From assembly GCF_019991125.1 (NCBI RefSeq), contig NZ_JAGENB010000004.1:248001-312000 (forward strand): a stretch of DNA of 64,000 nt. Direction: 5' to 3'. A model generated the notes under the pieces. That model worked only from the letters and a program-made list of their open reading frames with translations, did no database searches and was not told the DNA's origin. Source of the DNA: Phyllobacterium calauticae. Lineage in GTDB: Bacteria > Pseudomonadota > Alphaproteobacteria > Rhizobiales > Rhizobiaceae. The translations under genes were made by a program, and so were the position numbers. Below are positions 43,613 through 53,053 of the stretch, piece by piece (positions within the stretch are counted from its first letter, which is position 1; each line of letters opens with the position of its first letter).

Positions 43613-45244
43613 ATGACTCCACCAAAACTGGTCGCTGCAGACAGCATTTTGCACAATGGTAACATCTGGTGCGGATACGAAGAAGGCGTCGTTGAAGCGC
43701 TGGCCATATGGCAAGGCAAGATCCTTGCAACAGGCTCATCCGCTGAAATGCTGGAACTGCAAGGCGTGCATACGAAGCTCGTCGATCTCCACGGAGCATT
43801 CGCAACGCCCGGCCTTAACGATGCGCATCTGCATTTGATTTCTACCGGCTTAACGCTCCAATGGATCGATGCAACGCCGGCTAAGCTTCCGACACTTGAC
43901 GCTCTGCTTGGCGCAATCGGAGCCAAAGCTGCCAGCCTTCCCAAGGGCGAATGGATTCTGGCGCGCGGCTATGACCAGACCAAGCTGGATACGGGCCGCC
44001 ACCCCTTGAAATCGGAGCTGGATCAGGTGGCGCCCGACCATCCGGTCATGCTGACGCGGGCCTGTGGTCATGTTTCAATCTTCAATTCCGTAGCTTTCGC
44101 CAAGGCGGGTGTCGACGAAGCCTATGCCGCTCCGTCGGGTGGCATGATCGAACAGAAAAATGGTGCCTTGACCGGTATGGTCGCTGAAAATGCCCAGGAC
44201 GTTCTGCGTGCCGCCATTCCAGATCCCGATGAAAGCCAATTGATCGAAGCGATCGAAACAGCCGGGAACATGCTGCTCTCCTATGGCATCACGTCAGTCA
44301 TGGATGCTGCAGTAGGGCACGTTGCCGGTTTTAACGAAATTCGCGCCTATCAGATTGCCCGGCGTGACAATCGGCTACCGGTTCGCAGCTGGCTGGTTTT
44401 GCTTGGCGACCCCGGCAAATCGATCGTGCCCGACTGTTATCGCGCCGGGCTTGTCTCGGGGGTTGGCGATGACATGCTGACCATTGGCGCCGTCAAGATT
44501 TTCCTGGACGGTTCGGCGGGCGGGCGTACGGCCTGGATGTCCAAACCCTATCTCGGCGACGATAACAATACCGGCATTCAGATGCTGCCAGATGCTGAAC
44601 TGCAGGATCTTGTCATGGATACCCATAACAAGGGTTACCAACTTGCCTGCCATGCCATCGGCGATCAGGCCATAGAACAGCTGATTACGGCTTATGAAAA
44701 GGCGCTTGCTGCCACACCTGATCCAAACCGTCGCCACCGGATCGAACATTGCGGATTTTCAACGTCATCACAGCATGATCGCATGCAGAACGCAGGCATC
44801 TATCCCTGCCCCCAGCAGGTTTTCATCTATGATTTCGGTGATGCCTATATTTCGGTTCTGGGTGTCGAACGCAGCCGCTCCAGCTATCCGTTGAAGACGT
44901 GGGCCGATCTCGGTTTCAAGCCTGCCACAGGCAGCGACAGCCCGGTCTGTCATCCCGACCCGTTTCCGAATTTGTACACGATGCTGACGCGCAAAACCTG
45001 GAAAGGGACGGTGATGGATGCCGCCCAATCCGTTTCCATCGAAGATGCGCTGCGCGTTTATACCGAATATGGGGCTTTCTCCCAAAAACAGGAACACGTC
45101 AAGGGTCGTTTGGTCCCCGGGCAGGTTGCTGATATCGCGATCTTCTCACGCAATCTGTTGACCGCGACACCGGAAGAAATCCTGCACGAAACCCAGTGCA
45201 ATATGACCTTGAGAGGCGGGGAAATCGTTTTCACGCGAGATTAG
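43613..45244 (+). CDS. YtcJ-like metal-dependent amidohydrolase
   Basis: A 543-residue amidohydrolase. The metal-binding HxH is in NDAHLHLIS near residue 72. Later motifs are LACHAIGDQA (metal histidine) near 345, RIEHCGF near 370 and the catalytic aspartate in ATGSDSPVCHPDPF near 440. YtcJ relatives hydrolyse N-acyl or formamide bonds, but natural substrates are mostly unknown. It starts 44 bases before the binding protein of a peptide-type importer and is in the same direction, so the imported compound is probably its substrate. The region upstream (43361-43612) is plain intergenic DNA with AT-rich patches. Confidence 0.9.
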   Translation: MTPPKLVAADSILHNGNIWCGYEEGVVEALAIWQGKILATGSSAEMLELQGVHTKLVDLHGAFATPGLNDAHLHLISTGLTLQWIDATPAKLPTLDALLGAIGAKAASLPKGEWILARGYDQTKLDTGRHPLKSELDQVAPDHPVMLTRACGHVSIFNSVAFAKAGVDEAYAAPSGGMIEQKNGALTGMVAENAQDVLRAAIPDPDESQLIEAIETAGNMLLSYGITSVMDAAVGHVAGFNEIRAYQIARRDNRLPVRSWLVLLGDPGKSIVPDCYRAGLVSGVGDDMLTIGAVKIFLDGSAGGRTAWMSKPYLGDDNNTGIQMLPDAELQDLVMDTHNKGYQLACHAIGDQAIEQLITAYEKALAATPDPNRRHRIEHCGFSTSSQHDRMQNAGIYPCPQQVFIYDFGDAYISVLGVERSRSSYPLKTWADLGFKPATGSDSPVCHPDPFPNLYTMLTRKTWKGTVMDAAQSVSIEDALRVYTEYGAFSQKQEHVKGRLVPGQVADIAIFSRNLLTATPEEILHETQCNMTLRGGEIVFTRD

Positions 45245-45288
45245 AACCTACCAATACCGTGCATAATCATAACAGGGGGAAACACTCA

Positions 45289-46890
45289 ATGTACAAACGG
45301 TTCGTGCTCCAATCAACTCTAGCTGCCGTGCTGCTTGCCGGTGTGGCGATGTCAGCATCCGCGGAAGAACCACGCAAAGGCGGCACGATTAATTTCGTTG
45401 CTCCCTATGGTTCGAGCTTTGGCACGCTTGATAACCAGGCGAGCCCGGCAACACAGGATGAGTTTGTCACCAAGGCCATTCACAGACGACTTTATGCATG
45501 GGACGGCAATGCCAACAAGCCGGTGCTGGATCTGGCAACCGATGTCAGTGCTTCGGCTGATCGTCTGACTTACACGTTCAAGCTGCGTCAGGACGCGTTT
45601 TTCCACAATGACAAGAAGATGACTGCCGATGATATCATCGACAGCTACAAGCGCATCATGACGCCCGGCAAGGCCTATACGGGCGCGCGGTACATCGGCG
45701 CAATCAAGGGTGCAAGTGACTATTCCGACGGCAAGGCAAAGGATATTGCCGGCTTGAAGAAGATCGACGATTTCACGCTGGAAATCACCTTCAATGAACC
45801 CGTCAATCCGGCATTCCAGCTCATGCAGCCAAGCACGGTGATCTATCCGTCGGGTGAAGCCGACAAGGACAGTTTCAAGAGCCATCCGATCGGCCTTGGA
45901 CCTTATAAGTTCGCCGAATATATCCCGGGCTCACGTCTGACCGTTGAAAAATGGGACAAGTTCTACGGAGCTGACAAGCCACATGCCGATAAGATCAACA
46001 TCATGATCATGGGCGAAGCCTCGGCGCGCGACGTCGCTTTCCGCAACAAGGAGGTCGATGTCTCCGTGCTCGGACCGGCGCAGTATGTTGCCTATAAGAA
46101 TGATCCGGAACTGTCGAAGAATATCTTGGAAGTGGCCGAGGTCTATACGCGCCTCGTCGGCTTCAACGTGGATTTCAAGCCGTTTCAGGATAAGCGGGTC
46201 CGCCAGGCGATCAACTATGCGATCGATTCCGATCTGATCATCAAGCGTCTGGGTAAGGATAAGGCCTATCGCGCAGTGAGCTGGTTGCCGCTTTCCTCAC
46301 CCGCCTTCGATAAAGCCGCCAAACCCTATCCTTATGATCCCGAGAAAGCCAAGGCGCTTTTGAAGGAAGCCGGCTATCCCGATGGATTTGAGTTTGAACT
46401 GACAGCCACCCAGAACGAAAGCTGGGGTTTGACCATCGTCGAAGCGATTATTCCGATGCTCGACAAAGTCGGCATCAAAGTCAAAGCCAAACCGGTTGAA
46501 GCAGCTGTTTTGTCCGAGGTGGTCCCAGCCGGTGATTTCCAGTCCTTCATGTGGTCCCTGGAAAGCGGTCCTGATCCAATGACGGCGATGCAGTGCTTCT
46601 ATTCAAAGACCTCACAGTCAGCCTGCAATTATTACAAGTTCAACAACAAGGACTTTGACAAACTGTATGAGGCAGCATTGAGCGCGCCGACGGAAGAGCA
46701 GAAGAATGATCTTTTGCGCCAGGCGAATAATCTGCTGCAGGATGAGGCCCCCGGCTGGTTCTTCAATTACAACAAGGCGGTAATGGCCTATCAGCCCTGG
46801 CTGCATGGTTTGCAGCCAAACTCGGCGGAGCTTGCCATCCAGTCTTATGAACAACTCTGGGTAGACGACGGCGCCCCATCGGGCCGCTGA
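45289..46890 (+). CDS. Peptide/nickel-type ABC importer binding protein (family 5)
   Basis: A 533-residue periplasmic binding protein of the DppA/OppA class. A signal peptide spans residues 1-25 (cleaved at MSASA/EEPRKGG). The family pattern follows: TYTFKLRQDAFFHNDKKMTADDIIDSYKRI near residue 100, then VRQAINYAIDSDLIIKRL near 305. AGGGGGA precedes the ATG. It lies between the amidohydrolase and the permeases. The family carries peptides, opines, nickel chelates and N-acylated compounds, so the linked amidohydrolase suggests an amide-containing substrate. Confidence 0.94.
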   Translation: MYKRFVLQSTLAAVLLAGVAMSASAEEPRKGGTINFVAPYGSSFGTLDNQASPATQDEFVTKAIHRRLYAWDGNANKPVLDLATDVSASADRLTYTFKLRQDAFFHNDKKMTADDIIDSYKRIMTPGKAYTGARYIGAIKGASDYSDGKAKDIAGLKKIDDFTLEITFNEPVNPAFQLMQPSTVIYPSGEADKDSFKSHPIGLGPYKFAEYIPGSRLTVEKWDKFYGADKPHADKINIMIMGEASARDVAFRNKEVDVSVLGPAQYVAYKNDPELSKNILEVAEVYTRLVGFNVDFKPFQDKRVRQAINYAIDSDLIIKRLGKDKAYRAVSWLPLSSPAFDKAAKPYPYDPEKAKALLKEAGYPDGFEFELTATQNESWGLTIVEAIIPMLDKVGIKVKAKPVEAAVLSEVVPAGDFQSFMWSLESGPDPMTAMQCFYSKTSQSACNYYKFNNKDFDKLYEAALSAPTEEQKNDLLRQANNLLQDEAPGWFFNYNKAVMAYQPWLHGLQPNSAELAIQSYEQLWVDDGAPSGR

Positions 46891-46904
46891 AGCAACGGTA
46901 CCTG

Positions 46905-46930
46905 CCCGCCGTCAACGACATGACGGCGGG
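46905..46930 (+). terminator. Intercistronic hairpin after the binding-protein gene
   Basis: A perfect stem CCCGCCGTCA (46905-46914) and TGACGGCGGG (46921-46930) with loop ACGACA follows the binding-protein stop by 14 bases. CCTTTT follows at 46935-46940. It can act as a partial terminator or as an mRNA stabiliser favouring binding-protein synthesis over the permeases downstream. Confidence 0.65.
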
Positions 46931-47058
46931 TCAGCCTTTTCATCTCGCGTGAAGCGCTGTGCACGCATCCTCATCTCCCAACATCAAGCGACATGAGGGG
47001 CGTATCGGGGCCACTATACCGGCCAAGGCAGACGCGACCGCCATCCGAACGAAAGGAC

Positions 47059-48003
47059 ATGGATCCGTTGCTTCGATTTATCATTCGGCGAGTTCTGCAG
47101 ATGATACCGACCATTCTGGCGGTATCTTTGCTGATCTTTGTGATTTTCAGCGTGATACCGGGCAGCTTCACATCAAGCCTGATCGCTGATGGCAAGGGTC
47201 GCAATGATCCGAAAGTCGTCGAACAGATGAACAAGGAATTTGGGCTGGACAAGCCCGTCTATCAGCGGTTCGGTAGCTACGTCGTCAATCTCGTGCAACT
47301 CGATCTCGGACAGTCTTTCCGTACGCGCCAACCCGTCACGCACATGTTGCTGGAACGGGCATGGCCAACCATGAAACTGGCCATCGCTGCAATGACGATC
47401 GCCATCCTCATTGGCGTGCCGCTTGGGTTCGTCGCGGCGCTCAAACCCGGGAGCCTTCTGGACGCGGCCACGATGATTGCAGCCGTTTCGGGCCTGTCGC
47501 TACCGCAGTTCTGGTTGGGGCTGCTGGCTATGTATGTCTTTGCACTCACATTGGGCTGGCTGCCGAGTTTCGGTTATGGCGATGGCGGAATACGCAATCT
47601 GATCCTGCCGGCCGTGACGCTCAGCGTGGCACCCCTGGCGCTGCTTGCCCGGACCACGCGGGCGGCGGTTCTCGACGTGATGAGTGCGGACTTCATTCGC
47701 ACCGCCCGCTCGAAGGGCATGAATGCCTATCGTCTCGTCACATGGCATCTGATGCGCAATGCGCTCGTGTTGATCATCACCACGGTTGGACTGCAATTCG
47801 GCTCTTTGATGGGACAGGCCGTGGTGATCGAGAAACTTTTCTCATGGCCTGGCCTTGGTTCCCTTCTCGTCGACAGTGTTTCCATGCGGGACATACCGGT
47901 GGTGCAGGGTGCCATCCTCATGATTGTATTGTGGTTTTTGATCATCAATACGGTTGTCGATGTTCTTTACGCGGTCATCGACCCGCGCATCAGCCACGGG
48001 TGA
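47059..48003 (+). CDS. Peptide-type ABC importer permease, DppB type
   Basis: A 314-residue permease beginning MDPLLRFIIRRVLQMIPTILAVSLLIF, the standard DppB opening. It has six helices and the long periplasmic loop GLDKPVYQRFGSYVVNLVQLDLGQSF. The coupling region is DFIRTARSKGMNAYRLVTWHL near residue 215 and the C-terminus has VLYAVIDPRI. AAAGGAC precedes the ATG. The frame is open further upstream, but that part carries no family sequence. Confidence 0.94.
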   Translation: MDPLLRFIIRRVLQMIPTILAVSLLIFVIFSVIPGSFTSSLIADGKGRNDPKVVEQMNKEFGLDKPVYQRFGSYVVNLVQLDLGQSFRTRQPVTHMLLERAWPTMKLAIAAMTIAILIGVPLGFVAALKPGSLLDAATMIAAVSGLSLPQFWLGLLAMYVFALTLGWLPSFGYGDGGIRNLILPAVTLSVAPLALLARTTRAAVLDVMSADFIRTARSKGMNAYRLVTWHLMRNALVLIITTVGLQFGSLMGQAVVIEKLFSWPGLGSLLVDSVSMRDIPVVQGAILMIVLWFLIINTVVDVLYAVIDPRISHG

Positions 48004-48008
48004 CGGAT

Positions 48009-48830
48009 ATGCGACTGCGTTTCAACCTCCTCTTCGGTGGTGCCATCTGCCTGATTATCCTGACGCTGGGCGTGTTTGCACCTTTGTTCGTGCATCACGA
48101 TCCGATCCTTGATGCCAATTTGATGAATGCGGAATTGCCCCCGAATGCCGATTTCTGGTTCGGAACCGACTCGCAAGGCCGCGATGTGTTCAGCAGGGTT
48201 CTTTATGGGTCCCGTGTATCGCTGACGGTCGGTATCGTTTCGCAGCTGATCAACAGCTGCATAGGCCTGCTGTTTGGCATATCAGCTGGCTATATCGGCG
48301 GCAGATGGGATGAATTCGTCAGCGGGCTTACCAATGTGATGCTGTCGATCCCCTCACTGATTTTTGCGCTGGCGATTATGGCCATTCTCGGTCCTGGCCT
48401 CGGCAGTTTGCTGATCGCACTTGGACTGACCAACTGGTCATGGACCTGCCGGATTGCACGCTCGTCAGCGTTGTCGCTGAAGAGCCAGGGCTATGTGCAA
48501 GCTGCCAAGACGCTTGGCTACAGTGATATCCGCATCATGATCACGCAGATCCTGCCCAATATGATCGGCCCCATCCTCGTGATCGGGACGCTTGGCATGG
48601 GTGATGCCATTCTTGCCGAAGCCGCGCTTTCCTATCTGGGACTCGGCATCAGACCGCCCTTCCCCAGCTGGGGAAGCATGCTGACGGATGCACGCGAATT
48701 GATCGCCGTCGCACCCTGGGCAGCCATATTCCCGGGGATCGCTATATTTTTGACCGTGCTCGGCCTCAATCTGTTTGGAGATGGGCTGCGCGACTACCTC
48801 GATCCGCATATGAGGACACGCAAGGCATGA
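48009..48830 (+). CDS. Peptide-type ABC importer permease, DppC type
   Basis: A 273-residue permease of the DppC class. After the first helix comes the typical NADFWFGTDSQGRDVFSRVLYGSRVSLTVG. The coupling motif GYVQAAKTLGYSDIRIMITQILP is near residue 160 and EAALSYLGLGIRPPFPSWG near 207. It starts five bases after the DppB-type gene. A much longer in-frame reading from 47361 belongs to the shadow of that gene. Its stop overlaps the next ATPase start by four bases (ATGA). Confidence 0.94.
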   Translation: MRLRFNLLFGGAICLIILTLGVFAPLFVHHDPILDANLMNAELPPNADFWFGTDSQGRDVFSRVLYGSRVSLTVGIVSQLINSCIGLLFGISAGYIGGRWDEFVSGLTNVMLSIPSLIFALAIMAILGPGLGSLLIALGLTNWSWTCRIARSSALSLKSQGYVQAAKTLGYSDIRIMITQILPNMIGPILVIGTLGMGDAILAEAALSYLGLGIRPPFPSWGSMLTDARELIAVAPWAAIFPGIAIFLTVLGLNLFGDGLRDYLDPHMRTRKA

Positions 48831-49807
48831 GCGCTCCCCCTTTGCTTGAGGTCAGGAATCTGCATATTGATATGCGTTCTGGACAAGAACGACTGAATGT
48901 CGTTGAAAACGTTTCTTTTTCGATCGGCGCCGGCGAGACATTCGGACTTGTCGGCGAAAGCGGATGTGGCAAGAGTATAACCGCTTTGTCGCTGATAGGT
49001 CTTCTCAACAGGCCGCTTGCGGTTGGACAGGGTGAAATCCTGTTCAAGGGCCAGAATCTTCTGAAGATGAACGGCAGCGAGCTGCGCAGATTGCGCGGCA
49101 ATCGAATCTCCATGATTTTTCAGGAGCCGATGACCGCGCTCAATCCACTGGCGACCGTCGGACGGCAGATTGCCGAAATGTTCGTCTTGCATCAGGGCTC
49201 GACCTGGCACGAGGCAGAACGCAAGGCGATCGCCGCACTGGCACAGGTTCAAGTGCCAGCTCCTGACAAGCGCATCAAGAACTATCCGCACCAGATGTCA
49301 GGCGGCATGCGCCAGCGCGTGATGATTGCAATTGCATTGGCCTGCCATCCCGACCTGCTGATTGCCGACGAACCCACGACCGCGCTCGACGTCACCGTTC
49401 AGGCGGAAATTCTCAAACTGATGCAGGAACTCTGCGATCAACGCGGTACATCAGTTCTGATGATCAGTCACGACCTGGGCGTTATCGCGAAAATGTGCCA
49501 GCGTGTTGGCATCATGTATGCGGGTCATCTCGTTGAAGAACGGGCAGTCGCCGATCTCTTCCGCCGTCCGGCTCACCCTTACACGCATGGCCTGCTCGCT
49601 TCATTACCGGTCTTGGGGCAGCGCAAGCTGAACGAGCGCAAACCTTTGCAGGAAATCGAAGGAATCGTGCCATCGATTGCCGCTTTTCCAACCGGTTGCC
49701 GTTTTGAACCACGCTGTACGCGCGCCTCGCCAATCTGCCGCGACGCAGTGCCGGGCCCATCCGTTCTCGGGGACTATAGCTTTGTGAGGTGTTACCATCA
49801 TGGCTAG
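48827..49807 (+). CDS. Peptide-type ABC importer ATPase, DppD type
   Basis: A 326-residue ATPase: Walker [13 protein letters not shown] near residue 43, signature [15 protein letters not shown] near 155, Walker [14 protein letters not shown] and switch [12 protein letters not shown]. The C-terminal oligopeptide-transporter domain carries the cysteine pattern [18 protein letters not shown] (residues about 290-310), a region that binds an iron-sulphur cluster in some DppD proteins. It overlaps the permease upstream and the second ATPase downstream, so the operon is translationally coupled. Confidence 0.95.
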   Translation: MSAPPLLEVRNLHIDMRSGQERLNVVENVSFSIGAGETFGLVGESGCGKSITALSLIGLLNRPLAVGQGEILFKGQNLLKMNGSELRRLRGNRISMIFQEPMTALNPLATVGRQIAEMFVLHQGSTWHEAERKAIAALAQVQVPAPDKRIKNYPHQMSGGMRQRVMIAIALACHPDLLIADEPTTALDVTVQAEILKLMQELCDQRGTSVLMISHDLGVIAKMCQRVGIMYAGHLVEERAVADLFRRPAHPYTHGLLASLPVLGQRKLNERKPLQEIEGIVPSIAAFPTGCRFEPRCTRASPICRDAVPGPSVLGDYSFVRCYHHG

Positions 49808-50768
49808 TCAAACCCAACCTCTGTTGCAAATTGAAAACCTGAGCGTGTGCTTTCCGGTATCAGCAGGATTGTTCCGTCGTTCGCATCAAGCTGTGCGGGC
49901 AATCAATAATCTCAGCCTCAGCCTTCACAAAAACCAATGCCTGTCCATTGTCGGTGAATCGGGCTGCGGCAAATCTACCCTGGCACTGACAATACTGGGT
50001 TTGCAGCACCCCACGCATGGCAGCATTTCCTTTGATGGAAAGCCTATCACCGGCGCTGCCCAGCCGGGACGCATGCAACGCGCACGCATGGCTCAAATGG
50101 TGTTTCAAGACCCCTATGCGTCGCTCAATCCACGCCAGACAATTCACGCGGCCCTTGCTGGGCCGCTGAGGCTGCATGGGTTGCGCAACAAAGGTGAAGT
50201 CGAAGACCGTATTGCGACGACCCTGAAAATGGTGGGATTGAAACCGGAGCAGGCGAAGCGCTATCCGCATGAATTTTCGGGCGGTCAACGTCAGCGCATC
50301 GGGATTGCCCGCGCATTGATCCTCGACCCGAAAGTCATTGTTCTGGACGAGCCGGTTTCCGCGCTTGACGTGTCCATCAGGGCGCAGATTATCAATCTGC
50401 TTTTGGACCTTAAAGAACGGCTGGACCTGTCTTACATCATGATCAGTCATGACCTGAGTGTTGTTGAACATATGAGTGACCGGGTCGCCGTGATGTATTT
50501 TGGCCAGATCGTTGAGGAAGGTCCGTGGCAAAGCATTTTCGCCAATCCGGTCCATCCCTATACGCGCCGCCTGCTCGCAGCCATTCCGGATCCGTTCACG
50601 ATCATCCGCCAGGAGGACATAACCCGCAAGGACATGCAGCCGCCGCCCCTGTCAGGCTTTTCCTATTACCCCGAGGAAATCGGCACACATGACGTCTATC
50701 AGTCACCGCCCCCCACGGAATTCCTCACTGTCGGGGACGATCACAAGGTTCGCTTCATAGCCAGATAA
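49800..50768 (+). CDS. Peptide-type ABC importer ATPase, DppF type
   Basis: A 322-residue second ATPase: Walker [13 protein letters not shown] near residue 55, signature FSGGQRQRIGIARAL near 160, Walker B VIVLDEPVSALDVS and ISHDLSVVEHMSD. Unlike usual DppF proteins, its C-terminus after residue 265 lacks the cysteine cluster and ends with a Pro-rich tail PPPLSGFSYYPEEIGTH. It starts eight bases before the DppD-type stop and ends the operon. Confidence 0.94.
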   Translation: MASQTQPLLQIENLSVCFPVSAGLFRRSHQAVRAINNLSLSLHKNQCLSIVGESGCGKSTLALTILGLQHPTHGSISFDGKPITGAAQPGRMQRARMAQMVFQDPYASLNPRQTIHAALAGPLRLHGLRNKGEVEDRIATTLKMVGLKPEQAKRYPHEFSGGQRQRIGIARALILDPKVIVLDEPVSALDVSIRAQIINLLLDLKERLDLSYIMISHDLSVVEHMSDRVAVMYFGQIVEEGPWQSIFANPVHPYTRRLLAAIPDPFTIIRQEDITRKDMQPPPLSGFSYYPEEIGTHDVYQSPPPTEFLTVGDDHKVRFIAR

Positions 50769-50924
50769 CCGGACCAAAACGCTTGGCATGTCAGATCGGT
50801 CGAGCCGATGATCGGCACACCTTTCTGTTCGCGCGGCAACACATCGCCGCAAAGCGGCTGGCCGACACTCTGATAGTCAGTTTCGATATCTTCCCGCGAC
50901 AGCGTGGTCTGAATTCTTTGCCAG

Positions 50925-51506
50925 TTACGCAACGGTACGGCCGCGCGGATGTCCAAGCATTGCAGCCCTTTCATCATCTGTCAGGGAATAAATGAAGTTA
51001 TCGCAGGCGTGACGAAGTGCGGCCCAAATCGGGTCGAGCAGCGATATCATTTCACCGGCTTTGGGAAAATCGCTCTCACAAACGTAATGCGACTGGACGA
51101 CATGGCGCGCGCCCATCGACTGAAACACCGGGCGCAGACCGTAATCAAGCGCCAGGACATGGGCGAGGCTGCCGCCGGTCCCAAGCGGCAGGATAACCTT
51201 TCCAGCCAGCGCAAACTGCGGGAGCACGTCCAGGCCCGCTTTCAACAGACCCGAAAACGATGCCTTGTAGATTGGCGTAGCGATGATCAGACCATGCGCA
51301 GCGGCAACCTTTTCAAGGAAAGACGCCACCGACGGAGCCTGGACGTCGGCTGACAGCAAAGCGCCGGGATCGAGATGCCGCAGAACGACGTGTTCCGTCT
51401 CGATTTTCTGTCCGCGCAATTCGTCCAGGACCGCCTCGACGACCCTTGCGGTCTTGGACGTGGCGGAAAGGCTTGCGGATATCGCCAGAACTTTCCGGCT
51501 GCTCAT
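50925..51506 (-). CDS. NADPH-dependent FMN reductase (SsuE type)
   Basis: A 193-residue flavodoxin-fold reductase. It starts VLAISASLSATSKTARVVEAVL and has TPIYKASFSGLLKAGLDVLP near residue 80, a conserved SsuE segment that includes the tetramer helix. It reduces FMN with NADPH and hands FMNH2 to a monooxygenase. The ATG at 51506 overlaps the stop of the LLM monooxygenase upstream, so the two are an operon and natural partners. A longer in-frame reading from 51695 is a shadow of that gene. The pair resembles sulfonate or sulfone desulfurisation systems. Confidence 0.93.
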   Translation of the reverse strand: MSSRKVLAISASLSATSKTARVVEAVLDELRGQKIETEHVVLRHLDPGALLSADVQAPSVASFLEKVAAAHGLIIATPIYKASFSGLLKAGLDVLPQFALAGKVILPLGTGGSLAHVLALDYGLRPVFQSMGARHVVQSHYVCESDFPKAGEMISLLDPIWAALRHACDNFIYSLTDDERAAMLGHPRGRTVA

Positions 51507-52897
51507 GGTCGAACTCCGCCTTTTCCGGCCCGAACGGGATCTGGCTCGCCGGCGATTGCTTCGCGACGAGCAGCAAATGCATTCTGCGGACGCGCGAGCC
51601 CCAGACGGTCGCGCAAGGTGCCGGGCTCGTACTCGGTTCTGAATAAGCCGCGCCTTTGCAATTCCGGCACCACGGTCTGCATGAAATTCAGCCAATCCTC
51701 CGGCAGCAGCGGAAACATCAGGTTATACCCGTCGGCCGCTCCCGAGACGAACCAGGCCTCCAGCTGATCGGCGACTTGCGAAGGGGTCCCCGCAACGAGC
51801 GGAACCGAGCCGGTATTGGCGATCTTGCGGGCGAGCTGGCGTATGGAAAGGCCCTTGTTCGCGTCGTCCTTGACGAGCGCGAGCCAGGTGCGCCAGCCAT
51901 TGAACGTGCCCTCGTCAGGCAGATCCGGTATTGGCCCATCGAGCGGATAGAGGGACAAATCCACCCCTGCCCAACTGGAAAGGAGATCGACGGCGACTTC
52001 ATCGAGCATCAATGTCTCGAGATAGTCCTGTTTTTCCTGCGCCTCGGATGCTGAGGCGCCGACGATTGGCAGGATACCCGGCAGAAGCTTCAGGCTTTCC
52101 GGCGAGCGCCCGTGTTTCGCCAGGCGGTTGTTGATGTCCGCGCGATAGCTTAGTCCTTCCGCCTCGCTGCGAATGATGGCAAAATGCACGTCCGCATGCG
52201 CCGCGGCCAGGTTCCTGCCCGCATCGGACGACCCGGCCTGGACGATCACCGGATGGCCCTGCGGCGGTCGCGGCACGTTGAGCGGCCCCTTTACCTTGAA
52301 ATGCTTTCCCCGATGGTCGAGGTAATGCACGTATTCGCGATGGGCAAAGAGGCCGGTTGCCTTGTCGATGACAAGCGCGTCGTCTTCCCAGCTGTCCCAC
52401 AAGGCTTTGGCCACGTCGAGGAACTCGGCCGCACGCTCATAGCGAACCGCATGTTCGATATTGGCATCGCGGCCAAAGTTGGCGGCCTCTTCTTCCAGCG
52501 CCGATGTCACCACGTTCCATGCGACCCGGCCCCTGCTGATATGATCCATCGAAGCAAACATGCGGGCGGTGTTGAATGGCTCGTTATAGGAACTCGACGC
52601 TGTCACCATGAAGCCGATATCCTTGGTGACAGCAGATAGAGCCGATACCAGCGATAAAGGTTCCAGTCTGGGATTGGCATAATGCGCCAGCCCGCTGCCA
52701 TAGGTATCCCAGACGCCGAGATGGTCGGCGATGAAGATCGTATCAAGCTTGGCCCGCTCCGCTGCTTCGACCAATCGGCGGTAATAATCCAGATCGAGAA
52801 ATTCGCGGCCGGGTGCACGCGGATGCCGCCATGACAAGCGATGATCTCCCTGGGGATTGAAGAAGAAGGCAGCTAAAATCATCTGTCGGCGCGGCAT
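51503..52897 (-). CDS. LLM-class flavin-dependent monooxygenase (NtaA/SnaA/DszA type)
   Basis: A 464-residue two-component monooxygenase of the NtaA/SnaA/SoxA/DszA group. Marks of the family are SWRHP near residue 23, FIADHLGVW near 55, SSSYNEPFNTARMFASMDHIS near 101, GRVAWNVVTS near 122, RYERAAEFLDV near 150 and QAGSSDAGR near 220. Such enzymes use FMNH2 and O2 to cleave C-S or C-N bonds in compounds like EDTA, NTA or dibenzothiophene sulfone. Its partner reductase follows directly. It is divergent from a LysR gene, across an inverted repeat. The C-terminus RGLFRTEY matches the monooxygenase at 56.5-57.8 kb. Confidence 0.93.
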   Translation of the reverse strand: MPRRQMILAAFFFNPQGDHRLSWRHPRAPGREFLDLDYYRRLVEAAERAKLDTIFIADHLGVWDTYGSGLAHYANPRLEPLSLVSALSAVTKDIGFMVTASSSYNEPFNTARMFASMDHISRGRVAWNVVTSALEEEAANFGRDANIEHAVRYERAAEFLDVAKALWDSWEDDALVIDKATGLFAHREYVHYLDHRGKHFKVKGPLNVPRPPQGHPVIVQAGSSDAGRNLAAAHADVHFAIIRSEAEGLSYRADINNRLAKHGRSPESLKLLPGILPIVGASASEAQEKQDYLETLMLDEVAVDLLSSWAGVDLSLYPLDGPIPDLPDEGTFNGWRTWLALVKDDANKGLSIRQLARKIANTGSVPLVAGTPSQVADQLEAWFVSGAADGYNLMFPLLPEDWLNFMQTVVPELQRRGLFRTEYEPGTLRDRLGLARPQNAFAARREAIAGEPDPVRAGKGGVRP

Positions 52898-53053
52898 GGC
52901 GGGCCTTCCTTTGGCAGGTGTTTCGTTGATCGCGCTTGCCCCGGAATGGCTGTCTCCTGCGCTGCCGGTTAAAGTAAGCGAGGCTTTCCCTTTCCAAAAG
53001 AGATGATTTCTGCAAAAAAGATAAGCTCACCTTATCTTTTTTGGAGCGTCAGG
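52898..53053. promoter_or_regulatory. Divergent LLM/LysR control region with a perfect inverted repeat
   Basis: A perfect 12-base inverted repeat, AAAAAAGATAAG (53014-53025) and CTTATCTTTTTT (53031-53042), with a five-base centre. It ends one base before the GGAG ribosome site of the LysR gene. It resembles a terminator in shape, but its place between divergent starts makes a LysR operator more likely, with possible masking of LysR translation when folded as RNA. Confidence 0.7.
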
